NCBI GenBank assembly: GCA_012798275.1
Contig: JAAZNO010000079.1
Location: 1 to 7,198 of the forward strand
Direction: 5' to 3'
DNA: 7,198 nucleotides
Source of the DNA: Chloroflexota bacterium
GTDB lineage: Bacteria > Chloroflexota > Anaerolineae > B4-G1 > SLSP01
The number at the start of each line of letters is the position of its first letter. Within the stretch, counting starts at the first letter, position 1. The notes under the pieces were generated by a model that saw only the letters and a program-made list of their open reading frames with translations, made no database searches and was not told where the DNA came from. The position numbers were made by a program, and so were the translations under genes. This document shows positions 1-5,623 of the stretch, in pieces.

Positions 1-647
1 ATCTGGAAATAGCGCTCATAGCCTGCCACCATGAGCAGCTGCTTGAGCTGCTGCGGCGATTGCGGCAGGGCGTAGAACTTACCCGGATGCACGCGGCTCG
101 GGACGAGGTAATCCCGCGCCCCTTCGGGGGTAGATTTGAAGAGAAACGGCGTCTCGATCTCCAGGAAGCCATGCGCGTCCATGAAATCGCGGATGAATTT
201 GACGGTGCGATGTCGCAGGAGCATGTTGCGCTGCATCCGCGCACGGCGCAAGTCGAGATAACGGTACCGCAGGCGCAAGCTCTCGTCCACGGCGGACTCT
301 TCGTAGATGTAGAAGGGCGGCGTCTGAGCCGTGTTGAGGATGCGAACCTCGCGCGCTTCTACCTCAATAGCACCGGTAGGCCATTCGGGGTTCACCTGTT
401 CGACAGGACGCAGGCGCACCACTCCCCGCACCTGGATCACATATTCGCCTCGCACCGTCGCCGCGATTTCATGCGCTGCTGGCGCCGTCTCCGGGCTGGT
501 GACGACCTGCGTCAGGCCGGCGCGGTCGCGCAAGACGATGAAGACCAGCCCTCCGTGATTGCGGCAGCGGTGAGCCCAACCCGCCAGCGTGACTTCCTGT
601 CCTGCGTGTTCGGGGCGCAGCTCCCCGCAAGAATGTGTTTTTAACAT
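1..647 (-). CDS. aspS: Aspartyl-tRNA synthetase, N-terminal 215 residues (gene runs off the left edge)
   Basis: Class II aminoacyl-tRNA synthetase that charges tRNA with aspartate in the cytoplasm. Translation from complement 647 starts [10 protein letters not shown]. Residues 1-105 are the anticodon-binding OB fold ([11 protein letters not shown] at 23-33, [11 protein letters not shown] at 39-49). From about 125 the catalytic core begins ([14 protein letters not shown], then FLEIETP with motif 1 at 161-167). It continues with [14 protein letters not shown] at 172-185 and [23 protein letters not shown] up to the window edge. Bacterial AspRS is usually near 590 residues, so roughly 375 are outside. 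The ATG is chosen because GGAGGGGG (655-662) lies 7 nt upstream and the N-terminus matches family members. Odd points are C28, N30 and V38, where the bacterial family usually has R, D and D. H31 is the residue reported for non-discriminating enzymes. The gene is divergent from rel. The identification is secure; tRNA specificity is not. Confidence 0.97.
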   Translation of the reverse strand, partial: MLKTHSCGELRPEHAGQEVTLAGWAHRCRNHGGLVFIVLRDRAGLTQVVTSPETAPAAHEIAATVRGEYVIQVRGVVRLRPVEQVNPEWPTGAIEVEAREVRILNTAQTPPFYIYEESAVDESLRLRYRYLDLRRARMQRNMLLRHRTVKFIRDFMDAHGFLEIETPFLFKSTPEGARDYLVPSRVHPGKFYALPQSPQQLKQLLMVAGYERYFQ

Positions 648-654
648 GGATGAA

Positions 655-662
655 CCCCCTCC
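655..662 (-). promoter_or_regulatory. Ribosome binding site of aspS
   Basis: Reads GGAGGGGG on the minus strand and ends 7 nt before the ATG at 647. This spacing supports that ATG as the aspS start. Confidence 0.8.
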
Positions 663-679
663 AACAAAGACCTGGCGTT

Positions 680-708
680 ACTATACCACAAGAGCAGCAG
701 GGAAGCAA
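680..708 (-). promoter_or_regulatory. Sigma-70-type extended -10 promoter of aspS
   Basis: On the minus strand, TTGCTT (703-708) is followed by a 17-nt spacer and TATAGT (680-685), with TGG directly before the -10 (extended -10). The expected start of transcription is near 673, giving a leader of about 26 nt that contains the Shine-Dalgarno sequence. The -35 matches TTGACA only in TTG, which fits an extended -10 promoter. It was assigned by eye and has no experimental support. Confidence 0.65.
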
Positions 709-719
709 ATGCATCTTGT

Positions 720-747
720 TTGACAACCCTTTCAGAAGCATTATCAT
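720..747 (+). promoter_or_regulatory. Sigma-70-type promoter of rel
   Basis: A perfect TTGACA (720-725), a 16-nt spacer and TATCAT (742-747, five of six consensus positions). Transcription should start at about 753-755. The first in-frame ATG of rel (763) would then sit only about 8-10 nt from the mRNA 5' end. The -35 boxes of rel and aspS are 11 bp apart, back to back, so a protein bound here could affect both genes. Confidence 0.7.
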
Positions 748-762
748 GCGGGCAACTCCGAC

Positions 763-3000
763 ATGCAGGCACCGAACATGGATGAACAGCGCACGCTGAC
801 CCTCGAGGATATTCTGGCCTTTCTGCCCGCCGACGATGTCCAGGCGCGACAGACACTTCAACGCGCCTACGAGATTGCGGAAGAAATCCATCGCGGCCAA
901 TTCCGTGACTCCGGCGAACCTTACCTCCAACATCCGCTCCACGTCGCCTACCTCCTGGCCGAAGGCGGCTACAACCTCGCCATGATCACGGCGGGGCTGC
1001 TCCACGATGTGCTGGAGGACACCCGGCAGCGCTCGCCGGACTCCCTGCGCGAGCAACTGCTGCAGGAATTCGGCAAAGAGGTGCTGACGTTTGTGGAGGG
1101 GGTGACCAAGCTCGATCGCATCGAGGCCCACGCCAGCAGCGATAGCGAGCGGCATCGGGACGCCCAAGAGCTGGAAAGCCTGCGCAAGATGTTTATCATC
1201 ATGGCTGAAAACGACTTGGGCGTGATCTTTATCAAGCTGGCGGATCGGCTCCATAACATGCGCACGCTCGACGGGCTCCAGGCTGACCCCGAACGGCAAC
1301 GGCGCATCGCCCGCGAGACCATGCAGATCTTCGTGCCGCTGGCCAATCGCATCGGCATCTGGACCTGGAAGGCCGAGCTCGAAGATCGCGCCTTCCGCTA
1401 TCTCAATCCGGAGCTGTATCAGCACCTGGTGCAGCTGCTCGAAGCGCGACGCGAAGAACGCGAGGCGGAGGTCCAGCAGCACATCCGACAATTGCGGGAC
1501 GCTCTGGCGGCCCAAGGCATCTCTGCCGACATCAAAGGCCGTCCCAAACACATCTACAGCATCCATCGCAAGATGCGGCGGAAGAACGTGCCCTTCTCGC
1601 AGATTTACGACACCGAGGGGATTCGGGTGATCGTCGCGACCGTGCCGGAATGCTATCAGGCCCTGGGCATTGTGCACGGGCTGTGGATTCCTATCGAGAG
1701 CGAATTCGACGACTACATCGCCAAACCGAAGTCCAACGGCTATCAGAGCCTGCATACCGCGGTCAGGGTCGGCAACAACAAAACGCTGGAAGTGCAGATT
1801 CGCACGCGCGAGATGGACGAAACAGCCGAACGCGGTATCGCCACCGCGCACTGGCTGTACAAAGAATCGGGGGTGCGCATCAGCCCGCAAATGCGGGAAT
1901 ACATCAACCAGCTGCGGCAGAATATCCAGGAAGTCACTCACGACGCCGAAGACGCCAAGGCGATGCTGGAGGAGATGCAGGCGGATCTCTTCGAGGAGCG
2001 CGTGTACGTTTTCACGCCCAAGGGGAAAGTGATTGATCTGCCGCTGAAGGCGACGCCGATAGACTTCGCCTATCACGTGCACACCGATGTCGGCAATCAC
2101 TGTCGGGGGGCCCGCGTCAACGGCCGTTGGGTGCCGCTCAATTATCAATTGCAGACCGGCGACGAGGTGGAAATCCTCACCTCGCGGGCGAGCACCCCCA
2201 ACCGCGATTGGCTCAGCGAGGAACTCGGGTACACCCAAAGCCCCCGGGCGCGCCAAAAAATCCGCCAATGGTTCCGCCAGCAGAGCCGTGAGGAAAACAT
2301 CACGCGCGGGCGTATCCTCATCGAGCAGGAAATTCGCCGGCTGGGATTGGAGCTCACGCTCGAGGACATCGCCGCGCTGTTCAGCAAGCACTATCAGCGC
2401 CTCGAGGACTTTCTCGTAGCGGTCGGCACCGGCGACATCAGCAACGAGCGCATCCTCAATCGCATCGAAGAATACCTGCAGCAGCAGGAACAGCCCATCC
2501 TTGAAGCCCCCGAGGTCGAGGAACAGGAGCCGCCCACCCGCCCCCAGATTGAAGCGCCGATGAACATTCACGGCGCGGGGGAACTCTTCACCCGCATTGC
2601 CCGCTGTTGCAACCCCCTGCCGGGGGAGGAAGTGATCGGCTACGTCACCCGGGGGCACGGGGTGACCATTCACCGTCGCGATTGTCCCAACGTCTCACGA
2701 TTGGAACGTGAGGAGCGCGAGCGGCTCATCGAGCTGGAATGGGGCGTGGAAAAAGAGAGTGCCTTTCCGGTACAAATTCGCATCACCGCCTACGACCGTT
2801 CGCGTCTGCTGCACGACATTTCGACCGTCATCACCAGCGAAGACCTGAATATGCTCAAGGTCAACACGGGCAAACGCGACCGCTACAACGTCCTGCCGAT
2901 CTTCATCACGCTGGAAATCCCCAACCTGGCCAAACTGAATCGGGTGATCAACAAGCTGGCGCAAATTCGCAACGTGATTGCGGTCGAGCGCTACGTCTAG
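763..3000 (+). CDS. rel: Bifunctional-type (p)ppGpp synthetase/hydrolase (RelA/SpoT family)
   Basis: Makes (p)ppGpp from ATP and GTP/GDP, and by family knowledge also degrades it; it is the cytoplasmic, ribosome-associated enzyme of the stringent response. It has 745 residues, normal for long RSH proteins. The HD hydrolase domain (about 25-200) keeps H57, H81-D82, E85-D86 and D161/N165 (LADRLHNMRTL). The synthetase domain (about 235-365) has GRPKHIYSIHRKM, D283 and E343 (EVQIRT). The TGS domain spans about 411-474 (RVYVFTPKG). The zinc-finger-like region has C615, C616, H637 and C641, and the ACT/RRM domain covers about 668-745. Residues 314-317 are EFDD, the EXDD form typical of synthetase-only RelA, although the hydrolase residues are intact. 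The start is uncertain: neither ATG 763 nor ATG 778 (740 aa) has a good Shine-Dalgarno sequence, and 763 lies very close to the predicted transcript start. It stands alone, followed by a candidate terminator at 3146. Confidence 0.96.
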   Translation: MQAPNMDEQRTLTLEDILAFLPADDVQARQTLQRAYEIAEEIHRGQFRDSGEPYLQHPLHVAYLLAEGGYNLAMITAGLLHDVLEDTRQRSPDSLREQLLQEFGKEVLTFVEGVTKLDRIEAHASSDSERHRDAQELESLRKMFIIMAENDLGVIFIKLADRLHNMRTLDGLQADPERQRRIARETMQIFVPLANRIGIWTWKAELEDRAFRYLNPELYQHLVQLLEARREEREAEVQQHIRQLRDALAAQGISADIKGRPKHIYSIHRKMRRKNVPFSQIYDTEGIRVIVATVPECYQALGIVHGLWIPIESEFDDYIAKPKSNGYQSLHTAVRVGNNKTLEVQIRTREMDETAERGIATAHWLYKESGVRISPQMREYINQLRQNIQEVTHDAEDAKAMLEEMQADLFEERVYVFTPKGKVIDLPLKATPIDFAYHVHTDVGNHCRGARVNGRWVPLNYQLQTGDEVEILTSRASTPNRDWLSEELGYTQSPRARQKIRQWFRQQSREENITRGRILIEQEIRRLGLELTLEDIAALFSKHYQRLEDFLVAVGTGDISNERILNRIEEYLQQQEQPILEAPEVEEQEPPTRPQIEAPMNIHGAGELFTRIARCCNPLPGEEVIGYVTRGHGVTIHRRDCPNVSRLEREERERLIELEWGVEKESAFPVQIRITAYDRSRLLHDISTVITSEDLNMLKVNTGKRDRYNVLPIFITLEIPNLAKLNRVINKLAQIRNVIAVERYV

Positions 3001-3044
3001 CATAGGCGGACGCCGCCGGCGCCGGCCGGGTGCGGCCGCGAACA

Positions 3045-3063
3045 GTGAGAAGTGAGCCGTGAG
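3045..3063 (+). repeat. Three-copy GTGAG heptad repeat
   Basis: GTGAG occurs at 3045, 3052 and 3059, exactly 7 nt apart, with variable dinucleotides between copies (GTGAGAA, GTGAGCC, GTGAG). It resembles a degenerate short tandem heptanucleotide repeat. It is short enough to be chance. Confidence 0.45.
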
Positions 3064-3145
3064 TAGATTCTCCTCCAGTCACGGGTCTACACTGTGGCGA
3101 GTGTGTTCTTTCGTGTGAATCTGTGAGGCAATTTCCAACATAATG

Positions 3146-3175
3146 CCAGAGGGGCTCTTTTGGGAGCCCCTCTGG
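3146..3175 (+). terminator. 12-bp perfect hairpin, candidate terminator of rel
   Basis: CCAGAGGGGCTC (3146-3157) and GAGCCCCTCTGG (3164-3175) are perfect inverted repeats around a TTTTGG loop. The stem can grow by three more pairs, two of them wobble (3143-3145 with 3176-3178). It lies 146 nt after the rel stop between convergent genes, where a transcription end is expected. Neither side has a true U-tract (TGTCTCG on plus, CATTATG on minus), so it may be a weak or factor-aided terminator or an mRNA 3' end stabiliser. Confidence 0.5.
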
Positions 3176-3378
3176 TGTCTCGCCATCTACCGTGCAAACT
3201 CAGCCGCCCATTGCAGCGCGCGCCAGGCAGCTCTTGAGAATGTATCTCATGCTGGCGCGAGAGCCCTTTCCGTCTGCTGGTTAGCCATCCACTTCATCCG
3301 CTGTTCAGCGCCTGTAACTGTTCAGCTCTTGACTAAAAAACCAAGATTTTCTGGCGACCGCTGTAAATTGAGAATCAA

Positions 3379-3441
3379 CTTTTTCTCCCCTTCCCAACGG
3401 CGCATACTCCGTTGGGAAGGGGGCAGGGGGAGGGGCAAAAG
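3379..3441. repeat. REP/MITE-like palindromic element with G-quadruplex motif
   Basis: CCCCTTCCCAACGG (3387-3400) and CCGTTGGGAAGGGG (3409-3422) form a perfect 14-bp inverted repeat with an 8-nt loop. Outside it, CTTTTTCTCCCC on the left and AGGGGCAAAAG on the right are a second, imperfect pair separated by an extra G-rich block, giving a 63-bp unit with inverted ends. The plus strand at 3414-3435 has four runs of three or more G with loops of 2, 2 and 1 nt. Neither side has a U-tract, so it is not a standard terminator. The form resembles dispersed palindromes I recall from Chloroflexota genomes; only one copy is in this window. Confidence 0.6.
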
Positions 3442-3476
3442 CTACAGATTACAAAGGTCCATCCATCGCCGTCTCG

Positions 3477-3977
3477 CTACCTGGCGCCGGGCTGAACGGT
3501 TACCAGCGCCTTACTCATTTTGCGACTAAGGGTCTCGTAGCCGAGCTTTTCGTAAAAGGCAATTGCAGCCTTGTTGAACTCATAAACGTTCAACTCGAGA
3601 GAGGACGCACCTTTTGTCAAGGCCCACTCGTACACGGTGCCCATAAGCATCCGCCCAATTCCGCGATTTCGAAACCCTGACTTCACGCCGATACTGTCAA
3701 CAATCGCGTAGCGTCGAGAGACAAAAATAGGAATGGGCGGAGTATCCTTAACAACTACATGAACAAAGCCGACAAGTGCCTCACCTATGTCCGCAACAAA
3801 TAGGCCAACATTTTCATCGGCAATCAATCCACAATAGTAATCTTGTTCTCGAACAGCGCCATTAGGTTTCTGAAAAAAGTAGGGAAGATTGTCACGATGT
3901 AAAGCATCTACTTCATCAAACAGCTCACATAGGGAACTATAATCTTCGGCAGTTGCTTTACGGATGTTGATTTCCAT
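3477..3977 (-). CDS. GNAT-family N-acetyltransferase
   Basis: Predicted cytoplasmic acetyl-CoA-dependent N-acetyltransferase of 166 residues, the usual size for a single GNAT domain; the substrate is unknown. The N-terminus has the common IRKATAEDYSSLCELFDEVD layout. The beta strand AIVDSIGV (91-98) leads into acetyl-CoA motif A, RNRGIGRMLM at 103-112, with the pyrophosphate-binding R-x-x-G-x-G pattern. Motif B is LNVYEFNKAAIAFYEKLGYE at 129-148, with the tyrosine (Y142) often placed as general acid. The start is supported by AAGGGA (3983-3988) 5 nt before the ATG. Its 5' part is only about 40% GC against 57-67% in sampled neighbouring genes, which suggests recent acquisition. It follows the foldase gene by 58 bp on the same strand and may be co-transcribed. 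A 15-bp segment of its own coding sequence recurs just upstream. Confidence 0.88.
   Translation of the reverse strand: MEINIRKATAEDYSSLCELFDEVDALHRDNLPYFFQKPNGAVREQDYYCGLIADENVGLFVADIGEALVGFVHVVVKDTPPIPIFVSRRYAIVDSIGVKSGFRNRGIGRMLMGTVYEWALTKGASSLELNVYEFNKAAIAFYEKLGYETLSRKMSKALVTVQPGAR
3711..3725. repeat. 15-bp direct repeat, copy inside the GNAT gene
   Basis: GCGTCGAGAGACAAA is identical to 3989-4003. This copy encodes part of FVSRR-Y in the acetyltransferase. An identical 15-mer is not expected by chance in a 7-kb window, although one pair is weak evidence. Confidence 0.7.
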
Positions 3978-3988
3978 CTATTTCCCTT

Positions 3989-4003
3989 GCGTCGAGAGAC
4001 AAA
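3989..4003. repeat. 15-bp direct repeat, copy upstream of the GNAT gene
   Basis: Second copy of GCGTCGAGAGACAAA, located 12 nt outside the acetyltransferase start and overlapping the region where its leader would lie. It runs into AAAGCATCTA (4001-4010), which also recurs within the gene at 3901-3910. The leader therefore shares two short words with the gene. Confidence 0.7.
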
Positions 4004-4035
4004 GCATCTAACATCCAGGAGAGGCTGTAGAGCTA

Positions 4036-5241
4036 CTATGGCGTGTCTGGAGTGACTTTGGTGTAATCCAGGTATTCGACACGGCTCTGCTTCTGCTCTG
4101 CCAGCCACTCGCTGAAGCGTTGCTCCCGTGCGGCGCTCAACGTCGCCTCATCCAGATCGCGCACCTCACGCGCACGCACGAACACCACGTAGTACTCCGT
4201 CTCGTCCCTGGTGATGGGATCAGAAGCCGTTCCCACAGGGATCTCAAAGGCCGCGGTGTCCACGTCAGCGCTGAAATCCGTCGTCAACCGTCCCGGTTGC
4301 ACCCAGCCCAAATCCGCGGCCCACCCGCCGCCGGTCTCACTGTTGTTGAGCTCTTCCACCAACGCATCAACCGACTCACCGGCGTTCAAGCGTTCTTGCA
4401 AAGCCAGCGCGGCTTCCAAAGTGCCAGTGACCAGCACCGTCACTTGCGCCTGATTGGCCTTGGTCTCGATGTCCTGCGTCAGCGCCTCCACCACTTTGGG
4501 ACGCAGCAATTCGATCTCTACGCTCTGGCGAAATGCCTCTTCGGAAAGGCCGCTCGGACGCAGATACACGCTTTTGAACTGCTCGTAATAAGTCTCGAAC
4601 TCCGCCCGCGTCATCGGCGTCTCCGTGTTCGTGACGGCCGCCGTATTCGTGACAGTCGTCGTATTCGTGACAGTCGTCGTGGTCGGGGTGAGAGGAGCGG
4701 TCGTCGCCGCCACAGCGTCGCGGTCATAGCCGAACAGGCTCTCGATCTGCCGGTCCACTTCCTCTTGAGTGACGGTAATCCCCAAGCGGGCCGCCTCTTT
4801 GCTCACGAGGCGCTCCTCGACCATTTTATCGAGCACGCTGCTGCCAAAAATCGCCACCGATCCCGGCGCCAGTTGCAGCTCCAGCTGCTGCTTCTGCTGT
4901 TGCAGTTGCGTCGCCAGCGTCTGCATGAATTCATCGGTCATGTCATACTGCGTCAGATAGTTTTCGTATTGCAGAATCTGATTTTTTGTACTCAAACGCT
5001 CGAAACGCACCCGTGCCTGATAATCTTTGGTCTTGATGGGCTCCCCATCCACCCGGGCGACCGGCGCATTGGCCTTGATAAACAGCTCGCTGACCACGCC
5101 ATACCCAAGCACAGACAGAATCACCACGCCAACGCCGATGGCGATCCACGTGATAATACGCTGCGCCTTTTCATCGCGTTTGCGCGTGGCCAGTTGCTTG
5201 CGATTGGGCGCCTTCTGGGGATGTTGTTGTTCTTTTGCCAT
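4036..5241 (-). CDS. Membrane-anchored SurA/PrsA-type parvulin-like foldase with degenerate catalytic domain
   Basis: A 401-residue protein predicted to help fold exported proteins outside the cytoplasmic membrane. Residues 1-28 are positively charged and 29-51 form one membrane segment (IITWIAIGVGVVILSVLGYG), so the N-terminus is inside and the rest outside. Residues 59-175 match the SurA N-terminal chaperone domain (VARVDGEPIKTKDYQ, then DKMVEERLVSKEAARLGITVT). Residues 180-208 are a low-complexity Thr/Asn/Val linker encoded by an 18-bp tandem repeat. Residues 210-262 resume the helical domain. Residues 264-365 are rotamase-like (GGGWAADLGWVQPGRL, AAFEIPVGTASDPI). The usual ARHILV and YHII histidine motifs read VTVLVTG and YYVVF, so isomerase activity is doubtful and a pure chaperone role is possible. 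GAGGAG (5250-5255) lies 8 nt before the ATG. The gene follows the rpsR terminator by 20-30 nt and has no clear promoter of its own. Confidence 0.88.
   Translation of the reverse strand: MAKEQQHPQKAPNRKQLATRKRDEKAQRIITWIAIGVGVVILSVLGYGVVSELFIKANAPVARVDGEPIKTKDYQARVRFERLSTKNQILQYENYLTQYDMTDEFMQTLATQLQQQKQQLELQLAPGSVAIFGSSVLDKMVEERLVSKEAARLGITVTQEEVDRQIESLFGYDRDAVAATTAPLTPTTTTVTNTTTVTNTAAVTNTETPMTRAEFETYYEQFKSVYLRPSGLSEEAFRQSVEIELLRPKVVEALTQDIETKANQAQVTVLVTGTLEAALALQERLNAGESVDALVEELNNSETGGGWAADLGWVQPGRLTTDFSADVDTAAFEIPVGTASDPITRDETEYYVVFVRAREVRDLDEATLSAAREQRFSEWLAEQKQSRVEYLDYTKVTPDTP
4625..4678. repeat. 18-bp tandem repeat encoding a Thr-Asn-Val linker
   Basis: There are three in-frame 18-bp units: 4643-4660 and 4661-4678 are identical (GTATTCGTGACAGTCGTC), and 4625-4642 is a diverged copy. 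On the minus strand they encode repeats of a six-residue unit containing VTNT. Being a multiple of three, copy-number change would lengthen or shorten the extracellular linker of the foldase without a frameshift. Confidence 0.9.
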
Positions 5242-5260
5242 TCCACTCGCTCCTCACAGG

Positions 5261-5293
5261 GTATAAACAAAGGGCATAGGAATCCCTATGCCC
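5261..5293 (-). terminator. Intrinsic terminator of the rpsF-ssb-rpsR operon
   Basis: Read on the minus strand, GGGCATAGG and CCTATGCCC form a perfect 9-bp stem with a 4-nt GATT loop, followed directly by TTTGTTTATAC as the U-rich tract. It begins 20 nt after the rpsR stop. It leaves only about 20 nt before the Shine-Dalgarno sequence of the downstream foldase gene. That gene must rely on read-through or on a promoter hidden in this stretch. Confidence 0.8.
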
Positions 5294-5312
5294 GTGATGC
5301 TCAGCCCCCCGT

Positions 5313-5576
5313 TTAGTGATGCCGCATTTCTGTCACAAACGGCAGGAGCGCCATGTGCCGCGCACGCTTGATGGCGACCGCCAACCGGCGTTGATGCTTG
5401 GCGCACACCCCGGTCTGCCGGCGCGGGCGAATCTTGCCACGCTCATTGATGAAACGGCGTAACCGATCTACATCCTTGTAGTCAATTTCGCTGACCTCAT
5501 CCATACAATACTGACACATTCTACGCCGCGCCGGGAATTTCTGCCGGCGGGGGGAATTCCTTCGCTCCGTACTCAC
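5313..5576 (-). CDS. rpsR: Small ribosomal subunit protein bS18, zinc-binding form
   Basis: An 87-residue basic protein that binds S6 and 16S rRNA in the platform of the 30S subunit. The family core is clear: [19 protein letters not shown] (31-49), [26 protein letters not shown] (55-80). C21 and C24 (CQYC) with C58 and H61 (CAKH) form a likely zinc site, the C+ type that some bacteria carry and others have lost. The start is GTG, chosen because GAGGAG (5585-5590) lies 8 nt upstream and the length is normal. It is the last gene of the rpsF-ssb-rpsR unit, 47 bp after ssb, and is followed by an intrinsic terminator. No rplI follows it, unlike in many bacteria. Confidence 0.97.
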   Translation of the reverse strand: MSTERRNSPRRQKFPARRRMCQYCMDEVSEIDYKDVDRLRRFINERGKIRPRRQTGVCAKHQRRLAVAIKRARHMALLPFVTEMRHH

Positions 5577-5584
5577 AGTGCTTG

Positions 5585-5590
5585 CTCCTC
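5585..5590 (-). promoter_or_regulatory. Ribosome binding site of rpsR
   Basis: GAGGAG on the minus strand, 8 nt before the GTG at 5576; it decides the non-ATG start. Confidence 0.75.
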
Positions 5591-5623
5591 TACAAGAGAT
5601 AATGGGTTGGTTTGAAAATCAGA

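Larger units (their letters stand above)
3001..3476. other. Non-coding spacer between the convergent rel and GNAT genes
   Basis: There are 476 bp without a credible gene. A 128-residue open frame at 3143-3529 has no recognisable motif, begins inside a hairpin and overlaps the acetyltransferase gene, so it is not called. The spacer contains a perfect GCCGGCGCCGGC palindrome (3015-3026), three GTGAG heptads (3045-3063), a 12-bp hairpin (3146-3175), a direct repeat CTGTTCAGC (3301-3309 and 3318-3326) and a REP/MITE-like palindrome (3379-3441). I see no tRNA or other RNA gene in it. Confidence 0.75.

Noticed and set aside
60..644. 194-residue plus-strand open frame at the left edge
   Set aside because: It is antisense to aspS, whose minus-strand translation matches AspRS over 215 consecutive residues.
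469..2673. 734-residue open frame on the minus strand antisense to rel
   Set aside because: It mirrors the rel coding sequence and has no family motif. The rel frame has a complete domain set, and the antisense frame ends inside aspS out of frame with it.
3379..3441. Palindromic element as an intrinsic terminator of the GNAT transcript
   Set aside because: On the minus strand the stem is followed by AGAAAAAG, not a U-tract, and on the plus strand by G-rich sequence.
3001..3476. Possible tRNA, CRISPR repeat or toxin-antitoxin pair in the spacer
   Set aside because: I looked for a cloverleaf, regular repeat-spacer units and paired small genes and saw none; the direct repeats present are only 5-9 bp.
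3143..3529. 128-residue open frame on the plus strand in the spacer
   Set aside because: It starts inside a hairpin, spans the palindromic element, overlaps the GNAT gene and shows no recognisable motif or ribosome binding site.
4120..5316. 398-residue open frame on the plus strand
   Set aside because: It is antisense to the foldase gene, rich in Arg/His/Gln low complexity, without motifs or a ribosome binding site.
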